From Aquihabitans sp. G128 (GTDB taxonomy: Bacteria; Actinomycetota; Acidimicrobiia; Acidimicrobiales; Iamiaceae), in contig NZ_CP077604.1 of NCBI RefSeq assembly GCF_019048865.1, positions 4,774,001-4,838,000 of the forward strand: a DNA stretch of 64,000 nt, in the 5' to 3' direction. The position numbers and the translations under genes were made by a program. How positions within the stretch are numbered: the stretch's first letter is position 1; the number at the start of each line of letters is the position of its first letter. The notes below the pieces were generated by a model. The model searched no databases, was not told the origin of the DNA, and was given only the letters and a program-made list of their open reading frames with translations. Positions 1 through 8,957 of this stretch are shown here, piece after piece.

Positions 1-1279
1 CTCAGCGCCGTCGCCATGGTGTCGGCCAGCTCGGCGTCGCTCACCGAACCGTCGGGGGTGCGCCCGCTGAGGCCGATGGTGACCGCGGCCGCCACCAGCC
101 CGAGCACCACCAGCACCGCGGCGGCGAGGGCCAGCGGCTTGCCCCAGCGACGGCGGGGCCGCTGCTGCTCGGCCCGATCGGCCAGCGTCTCCACGGGCGT
201 GCTGGGCGGGCGGGTGGGGAGGCGGCCCTCGCTGGGGTGGACCCGGGCCAGGCGGGCCGCCGGGTCGATGGTGGGCGCCGCCGGCCGCTCGCGCTCGGCC
301 AGCAGGCGGCGGCCCAGGTCCGGCCAGAACGCGTCCGATCGTGACGGGACGTCGACGGACGCCAGGATCCGCCGTCGACGGGCCTGGGCCTCGTCTCGCG
401 CGCTGCTCGGCCTCCTCGACGGCACGACGAGCAGCCTGGCGCTCGGCGGCGAGCGCCAGGCCCTCGGCCTCCGCCACCCGGCGGGCGGCCTCGGCCGCGG
501 CGCGGGCACGGGTGGGCTCGGCGTGCTCGGCCCAGTCGGGCACGGCGAACGGGTCGGCCGGGGCCGTGTCGACGGACGGCCCGCCGGTGGCCGGTGCCAC
601 CTGGGGGGCCGCAGGGTCGGCTCCCGGTTCGGCGCCCGCCCGCGCCGCCGGGCTCCGGCGCCTCACCGGTCCCCGGCGCCTCATCCGGCTCCGGCCCCGG
701 GTCGGGCAGCAGGTCGAGCGCCCGGCGCGCCGCAGCGAGGCGCTCGGTGGCCCTCGCCAGCGGGGTGTCGAACGCGTCGGCCACGGCCTCGGGCAGGAAG
801 CCCTCGAGGTCGACCATCACCGCCAGGGCTCGCTGGTCGGGGGACAGCCGCCGCAGGGCGGCCACCACGTCGTCGGGCGGCGGCGGATCGGCGGCGACGG
901 GCCGGGTCGGTTCCGGGCCGGTGCGGGGCTGGCGGCGCCGGGGGTCCCGGCCGAGGCGACGCAGCTCGTCCGGCGCGGCGAGGAACGCCAACCGGTGCAG
1001 CCACAGGCCGGGCGTGCGATCGGCCTGGTAGCGGGGGAGGGCCCGATAGGCGCTGAGGTAGGCCGTGGCGAGCACGCGGTCGGTGGAGCCGGTGGCCCCG
1101 AGCACCTGGTGCACGAACGGGCGCAGGTGGCCGTCCCAGTGCTCGATCACGCGGGCGAACGCCGCGGGATCGCCGCGGCGCGCCGCGACCAGCAGGCCGA
1201 CCGGGACGTCGGCCGGACCCGACCTCGGCCGCGAGGCCCCAGGGATGTCGGGCGAGGGGGGAGCGCTTCGGGCGGGCAC
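1..1279 (-). CDS. Sigma-factor-like protein with C-terminal membrane anchor (partial, two frameshifts)
   Basis: The gene runs off the left edge and must be read in three frames. The first part, from a GTG at 1279, has an ECF-sigma-like layout: a region-2-like helix (RRGDPAAFARVIEHWDGHL) and a region-4-like segment (LRRLSPDQRALAVMVDLEGF). An Ala/Glu/Arg-rich, probably coiled-coil stretch follows (around 400-600), then one membrane helix (LALAAAVLVVLGLVAAAVTI, around 70-130). Frame changes are needed near 640 and near 402, and each is fixed by dropping one base. No typical sigma region 3/4 DNA-binding helix is convincing, so it could instead be a sigma-derived regulator or a membrane-bound sigma/anti-sigma hybrid. 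The start is uncertain. I infer a real gene with assembly indels, not a decayed one, because the codon signature continues through all three parts. Confidence 0.5.
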
Positions 1280-1487
1280 CGGGCGACCACCGTACCGGCC
1301 CCGCCGCCGGACATCGGGGGCACCACGGCCGGCGCCGGCGCCCGTGACCGGAGGTCGCCGCACCCGGTGCGCGAGACTGCTGCACCCCTCTTCGAGCGGG
1401 ATCGAAGCGGGCAGCGAGAACGGAGCGGTCGTGGAACCGAGCAGAACTGGACATCGATCGGGAACGCGCGGGCGCCTTCGGGCGTCG

Positions 1488-2367
1488 ATGCCACCTGTGA
1501 CCCCCTCTTCCCTTCGCCGCCTCGCCGCCCCCGTCCTGCTCGCCTCGGTCCTGCTGGTCGCGTGCGGCGGCGGCTCGTCCGACGATGCCGCCCCGAGCAC
1601 CACGGCGCCCTCGGGCATCGACGCCGGCAGCTCCACCACCGCCGCGGCCGGGTCGAGCACCACCACCGAGGCGCCCACCACCAGCACCACGGTCGCCCCC
1701 ACCACCACGACGACCACCGCGCCGCCCGACCCCACGCTCGCCACCGAGCCCGCCGGGCCCATCCAGTCCGGCTCCAAGGGCGTGCGCACCCGGGCCCTCC
1801 AGCAGGCGCTGAAGGACCAGCACTACGACCCGGGCGAGGTCGACGGCGCCTTCGGCGGCAAGGTCACCATGGCCGTCTGGGCCTTCCAGGCGCTCCACGG
1901 GCTGCCCCGTGACGGGATCGTGACCCCCGAGCTGGAGGCCCAGATCCTGGCCAAACCGGCCCAGTCGATGCTGCGCCCCAACCTCGGCCCCACCCACACC
2001 GAGGTCGACCTCACCGGCCAGGTCATGATCGTGTGGCGCGACGGCGCCCCCCACCCTCATCACCCACGTGTCGAGCGGCAGCGGCAACGCCTACTGCGAG
2101 GACACCGACCAGGGGAAGAACTGCGGCGACGCCGTCACCCCCACCGGGGTCTACCGCTACCAGCGTCGGATCGACGGCTGGCGCGAAGCGCCCCTCGGCC
2201 GCCTCTACAAGCCGGTGTACTTCAACGGCGGCATCGCCGTGCACGGCGCCCCGTCGGTGCCCAACCACCCCGCCAGCCACGGCTGCGTGCGCATCCCCAT
2301 GAGCATCGCCGAGTACTTCCCCTCCCTCGTCGCCAACGGCGACACCATCGAGGTCTTCCGCTCCTAG
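1488..2367 (+). CDS. L,D-transpeptidase lipoprotein with peptidoglycan-binding domain (frameshifted)
   Basis: Cell-wall enzyme forming 3-3 peptidoglycan crosslinks. The N-terminus is a lipoprotein signal with lipobox LLVAC, followed by a long Thr/Ser linker (about residues 30-85). A PG_binding_1 domain comes next (SKGVRTRALQQALKDQHYD...AVWAFQALHG), then the YkuD catalytic domain with the His/Cys signature (VHGAPSVPNHPASHGCVRIP). The frame breaks at the six-C run 2047-2052; removing one C gives a continuous DGAPTLITHVSSGSG. The domain order and SHGCVR motif are typical of actinobacterial L,D-transpeptidases. The start is either ATG 1488 or GTG 1497, neither with a strong ribosome-binding site. 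It is transcribed divergently from the sigma-like gene. Confidence 0.75.
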
Positions 2368-2763
2368 GTGCTGGCGCACCTTCTCGCACCAGACCTCGCT
2401 GGTGTCCCCTTGGTCGGCGGCCACCTCGCGCCCCGGCGGGTCGCAGCGCACCGTTGCGCTCGGCCAGGGCCTCGCGAGCCGTCTTCCCCGCTCTCGGGCT
2501 CGCTTCGCATCGCCCGGGCCGCTCGGGCCCTCTCGCCTTCGGCGAACGGCGAGCCGACCGCCGGCGCTGGCGGGCTGGCGCGGCCCTGCTCCGGCCGAGG
2601 CGGGTGGTCTGCGGGATCGGACGTAGGGTCAGCGCACCTCGGGAGCGTCGCCTCGCTTGGGCTGGACGGCCGTCACGGCTTCGTCGCCCATCGCAGGCCG
2701 GACGCCGCGACCTGGGCGCCGCCGCCCGTCGTGGCCCGGCCCGTCGACACGAGGAGCACCGCC

Positions 2764-2877
2764 ATGCCCGAGAAGTCCCCGCAGCGCCCCGCCGGAAAGA
2801 AGGCCGGCAAGTCCCTCAAGGAGAAGCGCGAGGCCAAGCGCGACAAGAAGGCGTCGGGCAGCAGCAACGCTCGCTGA
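2764..2877 (+). CDS. Small lysine-rich basic protein (37 aa)
   Basis: A 37-residue protein, MPEKSPQRPAGKKAGKSLKEKREAKRDKKAS..., extremely rich in Lys/Arg, preceded by a GAGGAG ribosome-binding site at about 2752 with good spacing to ATG 2764. The pattern KSLKEKRxAKRxKK resembles a short basic protein that I recall in many actinobacterial genomes; its function is unknown, and nucleic-acid or ribosome contact is only a guess from charge. It stands alone between the L,D-transpeptidase and a convergent LLM gene. The upstream 2368-2763 stretch shows no other gene. Confidence 0.6.
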   Translation: MPEKSPQRPAGKKAGKSLKEKREAKRDKKASGSSNAR

Positions 2878-2990
2878 CGGCCGACCCGCTCGGCCGCTGA
2901 CCCGGTCGAACGCTGGCCCGCTCGAGGGCGGCGGCCGGTCCCGCTGGGCCGGCGGCTCGCCGAGCCGGTGTGGGCTGGCAGGTCGGTCGG

Positions 2991-3863
2991 TCAGGCCTTG
3001 GCGATGATGGTCTCGCCGAAGGCGCCGTAGGCCTCCACCGCCGCGTCGGGGTCCCACGCCAGGGGCGGGACGATCAGGCGGTGGACGCCGAGGGCCGCCA
3101 TCTCCTGCACCGCTCCCAGCGGGTCGGCGCCGCCGATGGCGGCGGCGCCGGCGGTGATCTCGATCGAGGCGGGATCGCGCCCGGCGTCCTCGGCGGCCTG
3201 GCCCATCACCTCGAACAGGTGGGCCAGGGCCTCGGGCGAGCCCTTGCCGGGGAAGAAGCCGTCGCCCAGGCGGCCGGCGCGGCGGGCGGCGGCCTCGCTG
3301 TGGCCGCCCACGATGATCGGCACCGTGCCGTTGGTGGGCGTCGGCAGGCTGATGGCCTTCTCCCAGACCTGGTAGCCGTCGTCCAGGGTGACCGGCTCGC
3401 CGGTCCAGAGGGCGCGCATGGCGGCGACGTAGGCGTCGGTGCGCTTGCCCCGACCGGCGAACGGCACGCCGAGGGCATCGAACTCCTCCTCGAGCCAGCC
3501 CACGCCGATGCCGAGCCGCACCCGACCGCCCGAGAGCCGGTCGAGGCTGGCGACCTCCTTGGCCACCACTGCCGGGTTGCGCTGAGGGAGGATGAGGATG
3601 CCGGTGCCGAGCAGCAGGGTGTCGGTGACCGCGGCCACGTAGGCGAGCCACACCAGGGGGTCGGGGATGGCCGAGGTCTCGCCGCCCGGCATCCGGCCGC
3701 TGCGGGCGTAGGGGTACGTGCTCTCGTAGTCGGCCGGCACCAGCACGTGCTCGACGGTCCACACCGAGTCGAAGCCGGCGGCCTCGGCGGCCCGCATGCA
3801 GCCGGCGGCGGTGGGCCCCTCGGCGAGGGGTCCGGAGTTGGCGAAGGCGATCCCGAAGTGCAT
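2991..3863 (-). CDS. LLM class F420-dependent oxidoreductase
   Basis: 290-residue luciferase-like TIM-barrel oxidoreductase, of the type that uses coenzyme F420 in actinobacteria. It opens with MHFGIAFANSGPLAEG, has the usual FDSVWTVEHVLVP strand, the cofactor-region sequence GTGILILPQRNPAVVAKEVASLDRLSGGRVRLGIGVGW, and VPIIVGGHSEAAARRAGRLGDGFFP. The length fits the family (about 280-300). Substrate cannot be predicted. The start ATG is the only good one before a leader gap of about 290 bases. It is the first of three family members in the window, all on separate transcripts. Confidence 0.88.
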   Translation of the reverse strand: MHFGIAFANSGPLAEGPTAAGCMRAAEAAGFDSVWTVEHVLVPADYESTYPYARSGRMPGGETSAIPDPLVWLAYVAAVTDTLLLGTGILILPQRNPAVVAKEVASLDRLSGGRVRLGIGVGWLEEEFDALGVPFAGRGKRTDAYVAAMRALWTGEPVTLDDGYQVWEKAISLPTPTNGTVPIIVGGHSEAAARRAGRLGDGFFPGKGSPEALAHLFEVMGQAAEDAGRDPASIEITAGAAAIGGADPLGAVQEMAALGVHRLIVPPLAWDPDAAVEAYGAFGETIIAKA

Positions 3864-3966
3864 GGGGCGGGACCGTACCGGCCGGTCGGCGCCGGTGCTG
3901 TCGCCCGTCGCTGCCTGTCCGTCCGCCTAGCACACGACTGGAGTCTCGTGGTGGACCAGAACTACG

Positions 3967-3980
3967 GTGACCGGGGTCAC
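3967..3980. promoter_or_regulatory. Perfect palindrome, possible operator
   Basis: GTGACC-GG-GGTCAC, 6-bp perfect arms, in the gap between the divergently transcribed LLM gene (start 3863) and the acetyltransferase (start 4153). Its position suits a regulator site, but no regulator gene is adjacent. Confidence 0.35.
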
Positions 3981-4152
3981 GACCGGTGAGCAACACCCGC
4001 TGGCCGTACGGCTCCGGCCGATCGCCTGGCAGCCCCCAAGGGGGAGGGCGCCGCGATCGGCCGGCGCCGCGCGCCGGGGCCCGCACGCCACCCGGTGCGC
4101 CCGCCGGGCGCCTAGCTTCCGGCTCCGGCTCGGTCGACCGGTTGGAGCAGCG

Positions 4153-4710
4153 ATGGACGCAGGGTTCGTGATCGAGGGCGGCACGCCGGAGTCCCGGGAG
4201 CTGGTGGGCCGGATCGCCCGCGCCGTCCGCCTGTCGGAGCGGTCCAGCCAGCTCGCCTACGACGACGGGCCGGGTGTCCGGGCCTGGTGGACCGAGCTCA
4301 CCGGGCAGGTCGTCGACGAGACGTTCCGCCTCATCCCGCCGCTGCGCTCCGACCACGGCACCTCCATCCGCGTCGGCCGCGACGTGTTCATCAACCACGG
4401 CTGCACCCTCAACGACATCGGCGGCATCACCATCGGCGACGAGGTCCTGATCGGGCCGAACGTGAGCCTGCTCAGCTCGGGCCACCCGCTGGACCCGGCC
4501 ACCCGCCGCCGGACCATCACCGCGGCGCCCATCGTCGTGGAGCGCAACGTCTGGATCGGTGCCGGCGCCACCGTCCTGCAGGGCGTCACCATCGGTGCCG
4601 ACGCCGTGGTGGCCGCCGGCGCGGTGGTCACCCGCGACGTCCCCGCCGCCACCCTGGTCGCCGGCGTGCCCGCCCGGGTCGTTCGCTCGATCGACTCGCC
4701 ACCGACCTGA
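4153..4710 (+). CDS. Sugar O-acetyltransferase (hexapeptide-repeat, LacA/Maa type)
   Basis: 185-residue acetyl-CoA-dependent acyltransferase with the left-handed beta-helix fold. The N-terminal helical part (residues 1-55) resembles maltose/galactoside acetyltransferases. The hexapeptide repeats run from about residue 70 ([36 protein letters not shown]). [12 protein letters not shown] segment should hold the catalytic His, followed by [32 protein letters not shown] and the usual AGVPARVVR end. The start ATG 4153 is preceded by TTGGAG. A long gap upstream and no sugar genes nearby leave the acceptor unknown. Confidence 0.88.
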   Translation: MDAGFVIEGGTPESRELVGRIARAVRLSERSSQLAYDDGPGVRAWWTELTGQVVDETFRLIPPLRSDHGTSIRVGRDVFINHGCTLNDIGGITIGDEVLIGPNVSLLSSGHPLDPATRRRTITAAPIVVERNVWIGAGATVLQGVTIGADAVVAAGAVVTRDVPAATLVAGVPARVVRSIDSPPT

Positions 4711-4771
4711 GCCGACCTCGCCTGCGTCGGGCGGCGGCTCAACCGGCGACGGTCGGTGCCGATGGAGGCCC

Positions 4772-5029
4772 ATGGCGGACGCAGAGGCCGAGCGCACCCC
4801 GAGGGCACGACGGCCTCGTCTGGTGGCCGCCGGGCTGGCGGTCGCCCTCCTCGGCACCATCGGCGTGGGCTGGCGCCAGGCCCATCGACCGAACCCTGCG
4901 CCGACGTTCTGCACCGCCGACGGCTACCTGCTCGACGACGGCACGTCGCTGCAGCGGGACCCCGACCGCGGCTGCCGCTGGGTCGACGAGGACGGCACCC
5001 CGGCGACGCTGCCGCGCGCCGCACGCTGA
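4772..5029 (+). CDS. Small membrane-anchored or secreted protein (85 aa)
   Basis: Not recognised. A basic N-terminus (RTPRARRPR) is followed by one hydrophobic segment (LVAAGLAVALLGTIGVGW, about residues 16-33), then a roughly 50-residue exported part with two cysteines (TFCTADGYLLDDG...RGCRWVDEDG) that could form a disulfide. It lacks a lipobox, so it is either an uncleaved signal anchor or a secreted peptide. It lies 60 bases after the acetyltransferase and 23 bases before a lipoprotein gene, so the three may be cotranscribed. Confidence 0.55.
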   Translation: MADAEAERTPRARRPRLVAAGLAVALLGTIGVGWRQAHRPNPAPTFCTADGYLLDDGTSLQRDPDRGCRWVDEDGTPATLPRAAR

Positions 5030-5052
5030 GCGCCGCCCGTAGGGTCTCCGGG

Positions 5053-5607
5053 GTGCGGAGGAGGGCGACGGCCGGGGAGCGCGGTGGGACCGGTCTCCGT
5101 CGCGCCGCGGCGCTGCTCGGCGTGGCCGCGATGGTGGTGCTCGCCGCGACGGCGTGCTCGTCGGGCGACGGGGCCGACCGGGCCATCGGATCCGCGACCA
5201 CGACGACGCGGCCGACGGCGACCACCGCCACCAGCACACCGGTGCCCACCGCCCCGACGGTGCCGGCGGGCACGAAGGACTGCGGCATCACCGGCGCGCT
5301 CTCGGGGTGGCCCACCACGACCATCTCGCCGCCCGGCGCCTACGCGTGCCTCGTCGACGCCCTCGCCGCCGGCACCCCGGCGCAGATGCGCGCCATCGTC
5401 GCCGGCGACCACCCGAGCGGCCGGCAGACCGCCGACGGCTACGACGTGCCCGCCCGCCGCGTCACCACCTGGCTGGTGGTGGGGGTGCGCGAGGTCCGCG
5501 AGACCGTCGACCTCACCGACGACGGCGGCACCGCCACCACCCGGACCTGCACCGGCCTGACGGAGGCTGCGGTCGGGTCGCCACCCGAGGCGACCGGCTG
5601 CTCGTAG
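5053..5607 (+). CDS. Predicted lipoprotein, unknown function
   Basis: 184 residues from GTG 5053. A basic start is followed by a hydrophobic stretch ending in a lipobox (LAATACSS), then a Thr-rich tether (about residues 45-70, TTTTRPTATTATSTPVPT), as in many lipoproteins of this window. The mature part holds cysteines in DCGITG and YACLVDAL and reads as a small alpha/beta domain with TWLVVGVREVRETVDLTDDGG near the end, perhaps an NTF2-like cone or similar fold; this is a guess. No enzyme motif is visible. Confidence 0.65.
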   Translation: MRRRATAGERGGTGLRRAAALLGVAAMVVLAATACSSGDGADRAIGSATTTTRPTATTATSTPVPTAPTVPAGTKDCGITGALSGWPTTTISPPGAYACLVDALAAGTPAQMRAIVAGDHPSGRQTADGYDVPARRVTTWLVVGVREVRETVDLTDDGGTATTRTCTGLTEAAVGSPPEATGCS

Positions 5608-5707
5608 CTCGCCGAGCCCGGTGGGCACGACCGCACCGCGCCGAGGTGCGCGCCGGCCCCGAGGTACCGTCGCCCAGGCGAAGGCGAAGGCGACGGTGGA
5701 GGTGGCC

Positions 5708-6280
5708 ATGGCGGCGGCAGGATCGCAACGGCGGGGCCAGGCGGGCATCCTGCCGACCATCGGTGCGCTGGCGGCGGCCCCGTACGCCGTCGCCGTGCTC
5801 GGGATCGGCGTTCGGGGGCTCGGCGAGGAGACCTATCCCCGGGCCCTCGGCCTGCGGTGGAGCTCCGACCTCCGCCCGACGTTCCCGCACGGCGGCGTGG
5901 CCATCGTGTTCGGGCTCCTCGCCCTCCTCGTGGGCGTGTTGATGGTGGTGACCCTGGTGGCGACGGTGCGCGGCGACCGCGGTGCCCGCTGGCTGGCCAT
6001 GGGCTGGCTGCTCGTCGCGATCCCGATCACGTACCTCCTCGCCCGGGACCCGGATCGCAGCCGCCGGTGCTTCGTCGACGGCTACGGCGGGCGGACCGTG
6101 TGCGCTTCGGCCACGACGGTCACCATCCGGGACTTCGTCCTGCTGGCGCTGCCGGCCGTCGTGGCGCTCGTCTGCTTCGCCTGCACCCGGGCCCATCGGC
6201 CCGCCGACGAGGCGGCCGTGAGCTCGTCGGCGGTCGCCGGCCCGGGCGTCGACGATCAGGTGGTCGGCACCGGGGCCTGA
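5708..6280 (+). CDS. Multi-pass membrane protein, unknown function
   Basis: 190 residues with about four membrane helices: GILPTIGALAAAPYAVAVLGIGV, VAIVFGLLALLVGVLMVVTLVATV, WLAMGWLLVAIPITYLLA and FVLLALPAVVALVCFAC. A short extracytoplasmic loop contains a cysteine pair (RRCFVDGYGGRTVCAS). I do not recognise a family. ATG 5708 follows a GGTGGAGGTGG ribosome-binding site; an upstream GTG at 5696 is possible. Its 3' end overlaps the convergent dioxygenase gene by 25 bases. Confidence 0.6.
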   Translation: MAAAGSQRRGQAGILPTIGALAAAPYAVAVLGIGVRGLGEETYPRALGLRWSSDLRPTFPHGGVAIVFGLLALLVGVLMVVTLVATVRGDRGARWLAMGWLLVAIPITYLLARDPDRSRRCFVDGYGGRTVCASATTVTIRDFVLLALPAVVALVCFACTRAHRPADEAAVSSSAVAGPGVDDQVVGTGA

Positions 6281-7134
6281 CCCGCGGGCATCGGGGGCCG
6301 GCCGTCGGTGGTGCAGCGCCGCATGCGGCGGAGGTGGGGGTGGTGGTCGGTGAGGGCGCGGTGGGTGGTGCTCGACTCGTCCCAGATGGCCACGTCGCCA
6401 GCGGACCAGCGCCACCGGACCTGGACGGCGGCGTCGTCGACCTTGGCGTGCAGCAGGTCCAGCAGGCGTCGCCCGTCGACCGGGTCGATGCCGAGCAGGC
6501 GGCTGCCGTAGAGCGGTGACAGCCACAGCGCCGGCCGCCCCGTCCGCTCGTGGCGGCGGACCAGCGGGTGGGACACCGGCGGGTGCTCGGCCTCGACCTG
6601 CCGGGCCACCTCGTCCCCGTGGTGGCGGCGGATGGTGGCGAGCAGGGCGGCGTCGGGGCGGTGCTCCACCTGGAGGGTGCGGCAGAGGGCGGCGAGGGCG
6701 GGGTCCAGCCGGTCGTGGAGCTCGAACCCGCTGGCCCAGAGCGTGTCGCCGCCCACCGGCGGCACGTGCAGCGCGGTGAGGAAGCCGAGGGCCGGCGGCG
6801 CCGCCGTCCAGCTCAGGTCGGTGTGCCAGTCGAAGCCGGCGGGCGGTCGCTCGGCGCTGTCCTCGATGACCGACGTGGTCGGGGTGCGACCGAGGAGCCG
6901 CGAGACCGGGTGGATCGACAGGGTGCCGAACCGGCTCGCCAGGGCGACGAGGGCGGCCTCGTCGAGGTGCTGGTCGCGGAAGAACAGGACCTGGCGCTCG
7001 GCGAGGACGTCCCGCAGGCGCTCGATCTCGTCCTCGGGCAGGTCGGCCTGCAGGTCGAGGTCGGGGACCACGGCGCCGATGGCGGTGGTGAGGCGGTCGA
7101 CGGTGAACGCCGGTCGGGCGGTGCTGGTCGGCAT
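6256..7134 (-). CDS. TauD/TfdA family 2-oxoglutarate-dependent dioxygenase
   Basis: 292-residue non-haem Fe(II)/2-oxoglutarate oxygenase, the family of taurine and 2,4-D dioxygenases. The iron-binding HxD is in GFDWHTDLSW (around residue 98). The distal His is in WDESSTTHRAL, and the 2-oxoglutarate-binding Arg is in HLRRMRR. The N-terminal FTVDRLTTAIGAVVPDLDL and VLFFRDQHLDEAALVALASRFG match TauD closely, and the length is usual. Substrate could be a sulfonate or another small acid. It stands alone, with no transporter beside it. Start MPTSTARP chosen because the family core begins directly after it. Confidence 0.88.
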   Translation of the reverse strand: MPTSTARPAFTVDRLTTAIGAVVPDLDLQADLPEDEIERLRDVLAERQVLFFRDQHLDEAALVALASRFGTLSIHPVSRLLGRTPTTSVIEDSAERPPAGFDWHTDLSWTAAPPALGFLTALHVPPVGGDTLWASGFELHDRLDPALAALCRTLQVEHRPDAALLATIRRHHGDEVARQVEAEHPPVSHPLVRRHERTGRPALWLSPLYGSRLLGIDPVDGRRLLDLLHAKVDDAAVQVRWRWSAGDVAIWDESSTTHRALTDHHPHLRRMRRCTTDGRPPMPAGQAPVPTT

Positions 7135-7261
7135 GCGGGAGCTCCGAGGATCAGGTCGCGGCAGGGCCGGTCCACCATCCCCGAGGGTGCCGACGTGGGG
7201 CATCGGCCGAACGGCCATGCGGTCCCGGCCGAACGGCGAGTTGTCGCACCTTCGCCAGCCC

Positions 7262-8194
7262 TCAGCGCCCGCCGGCGAGGAGCTTGGCGACGGCGCCGAC
7301 GGTGGCGAAGCCCCGCCACTCGAGGGCGGCGGCGGGCGAGTTGGTCCGGAAGGCCACCGTCCAGCCCCCGTCGGGCCGCTGCTCGTCGACCAGCCGATCG
7401 AGCTCGGCGTCGATGGTGGCCGCCGAGTAGAGCGAGCGGCTCGGGGCACCGGGTCGTGGCGCCAGCTCGATGGGGTGGAGCACCTCGCCCTCGATGCCGC
7501 CGACGACGGGGAGCGGGCCGTCGGGCACGTGGCGGCCGAGCCGGGCCACGAGGTCGGCGGCCGCGGGCTCCCGTTCGGCCACCGCGTCGAGCAGGAGCAG
7601 CGAGAACTGGACGACGTAGGCGAAGGGGGCCTCGTCGCCGCTCGCCGCCTCGTCGATGGCGGCCAGGCACCAGGCGGTGGCGTCGGCCAGCCAGGGGTCG
7701 GCGGCCAGCACGGCGTCGCCGGTGGCGGTGAGCAGGCGGTGGGCGTGGGCGACGGTCGGTGCGGTCAGCTGGAGCGACGGCTCGGTGGGGTCGGCCTCCA
7801 CCCAGAAGGGGGAGCAGCCGGCCGGCTCGGCGATCGGGAGGGCGAAGGGCACCGGGCCGCCCTCGAGGGCGTTGGCGCCCAGCCAGGCCAGCAGGCCGTC
7901 GACCGGGCCGCGGGGGAGCGGTGCGCCCGCCTCGGCGGCGTCGGCCAGGGCCTCGAAGGCGTGCAGGGCCCCGGCCGGCTGGCTCTCGACGGCCCGCAGG
8001 TCGGGCTCCAGCCCGAGGCCGTAGCCGCCGTCGGGGTTCCGGTGGCCGTCGAGCGCGGCCAGGATGCGGTGGCCGGCTGCCCGCCGGTCCTCCTGGGGGA
8101 GGAGGGCGGCGAAGCGGGCCCGGTCGAGCAGGCGCCCGTGGGTGGCGAGGAACCGGGACGCAGCGGTGAGGTCGGGGCGGCGGGTGGCGGTCAT
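7262..8194 (-). CDS. Prenyltransferase/squalene-oxidase repeat-like protein
   Basis: About 310 residues, mostly helical. It carries repeat motifs of the terpene-cyclase/prenyltransferase alpha-alpha toroid, for example AALDGHRNPDGGYGLGLEP near the start and LVDEQRPDGGWTVAF near the end. Similar proteins are annotated as prenyltransferase/squalene oxidase repeat proteins, but I see no DxDD or zinc-site signature, so catalysis is unproven. Start codons ATG 8194 and ATG 8203 are both in frame. It is divergent from the septum-formation-like gene at 8334. Confidence 0.65.
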   Translation of the reverse strand: MTATRRPDLTAASRFLATHGRLLDRARFAALLPQEDRRAAGHRILAALDGHRNPDGGYGLGLEPDLRAVESQPAGALHAFEALADAAEAGAPLPRGPVDGLLAWLGANALEGGPVPFALPIAEPAGCSPFWVEADPTEPSLQLTAPTVAHAHRLLTATGDAVLAADPWLADATAWCLAAIDEAASGDEAPFAYVVQFSLLLLDAVAEREPAAADLVARLGRHVPDGPLPVVGGIEGEVLHPIELAPRPGAPSRSLYSAATIDAELDRLVDEQRPDGGWTVAFRTNSPAAALEWRGFATVGAVAKLLAGGR

Positions 8195-8333
8195 GGGGTC
8201 CATGATCGGCCACGAGCGGTGGGCGGTCTTGCACGTTTCGGCCACCTGGCGCCTGCATCGGTGCTCCCGCGCTGGGGAGGGAATCGGACGCGGCACTAGG
8301 TTGCACCGGCCGCCGACCCAGGAGCCCACCACC

Positions 8334-8918
8334 GTGGCCGACGATCCCTCCACCCCGCCGCCTCGCGGTCCGCTGCCCGGCTGGGCGCCGCCGCCGCACG
8401 CCGTCGGGCAGAGCCGCTTCAGCCTCGGCGTGGTGGTCGCTGCGCTGCTGGTGGGCATCGCCGCCGGGGCGATCATCGCCGGTGTGGTGGTGCTCGTCTC
8501 GGGCGACGTGCTGTCCCGCTTCGGCTCGCACCCGGTGGTGGGCGAGCACGCCGAGATCGCCGAGGATGCCGACACCCCGAAGCTGGGCGACTGCCTGTCG
8601 TCCCAGCCGGCCCTGGCCGACCTGACAACGACCGACGAGGTCGTCCCCTGCAAGCGGCTGCACAAGGCGGAGGTCGTGGGCGTCGCCGAGTTCCCCACCC
8701 TCACGGTCCGCCCGCGGGACAGCCAGATCGACGACTACACCAGCGAGGCGTGCGCCCTGTCGTTCCGCGACTACGCCGGCCGCGACCCCGACACCACCCG
8801 CTACGACTTCGGCGCCGTCGTGCCGGACGACAAGGCCTGGGCCGCGGGTGACCGGCGCTTCTGGTGCCTGGTCGACTCGCGCAGCGAGGGCACCGGGGTG
8901 GGCTCGCTCCGCCGCTAG
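8334..8918 (+). CDS. Septum-formation-domain membrane protein
   Basis: 194 residues. A Pro-rich cytoplasmic start (TPPPRGPLPGWAPPPH) is followed by one membrane helix (about 30-58, LGVVVAALLVGIAAGAIIAGVVVLVSG) and an exported domain with paired cysteines: LGDCLSS, VVPCKRLHKAEVVGV, CALSFRDYAGR and DRRFWCLVD. The CxxxHxxEV pattern and the F/YxGxxxxxY...P...W..G.R...C core match the actinobacterial septum-formation family, linked to cell division; the division role is known only for the family. Starts at GTG 8334. Confidence 0.72.
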   Translation: MADDPSTPPPRGPLPGWAPPPHAVGQSRFSLGVVVAALLVGIAAGAIIAGVVVLVSGDVLSRFGSHPVVGEHAEIAEDADTPKLGDCLSSQPALADLTTTDEVVPCKRLHKAEVVGVAEFPTLTVRPRDSQIDDYTSEACALSFRDYAGRDPDTTRYDFGAVVPDDKAWAAGDRRFWCLVDSRSEGTGVGSLRR

Positions 8919-8957
8919 TTCTGGCCGACCGGTCGGGCCGGCGGTCGCCTGGGCCGG

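Noticed and set aside
2629..4914. A 761-codon minus-strand frame covering the LLM and acetyltransferase genes
   Set aside because: Composition is Arg/Pro/Gly low complexity. The LLM gene in another frame and the acetyltransferase on the plus strand carry complete family motifs.
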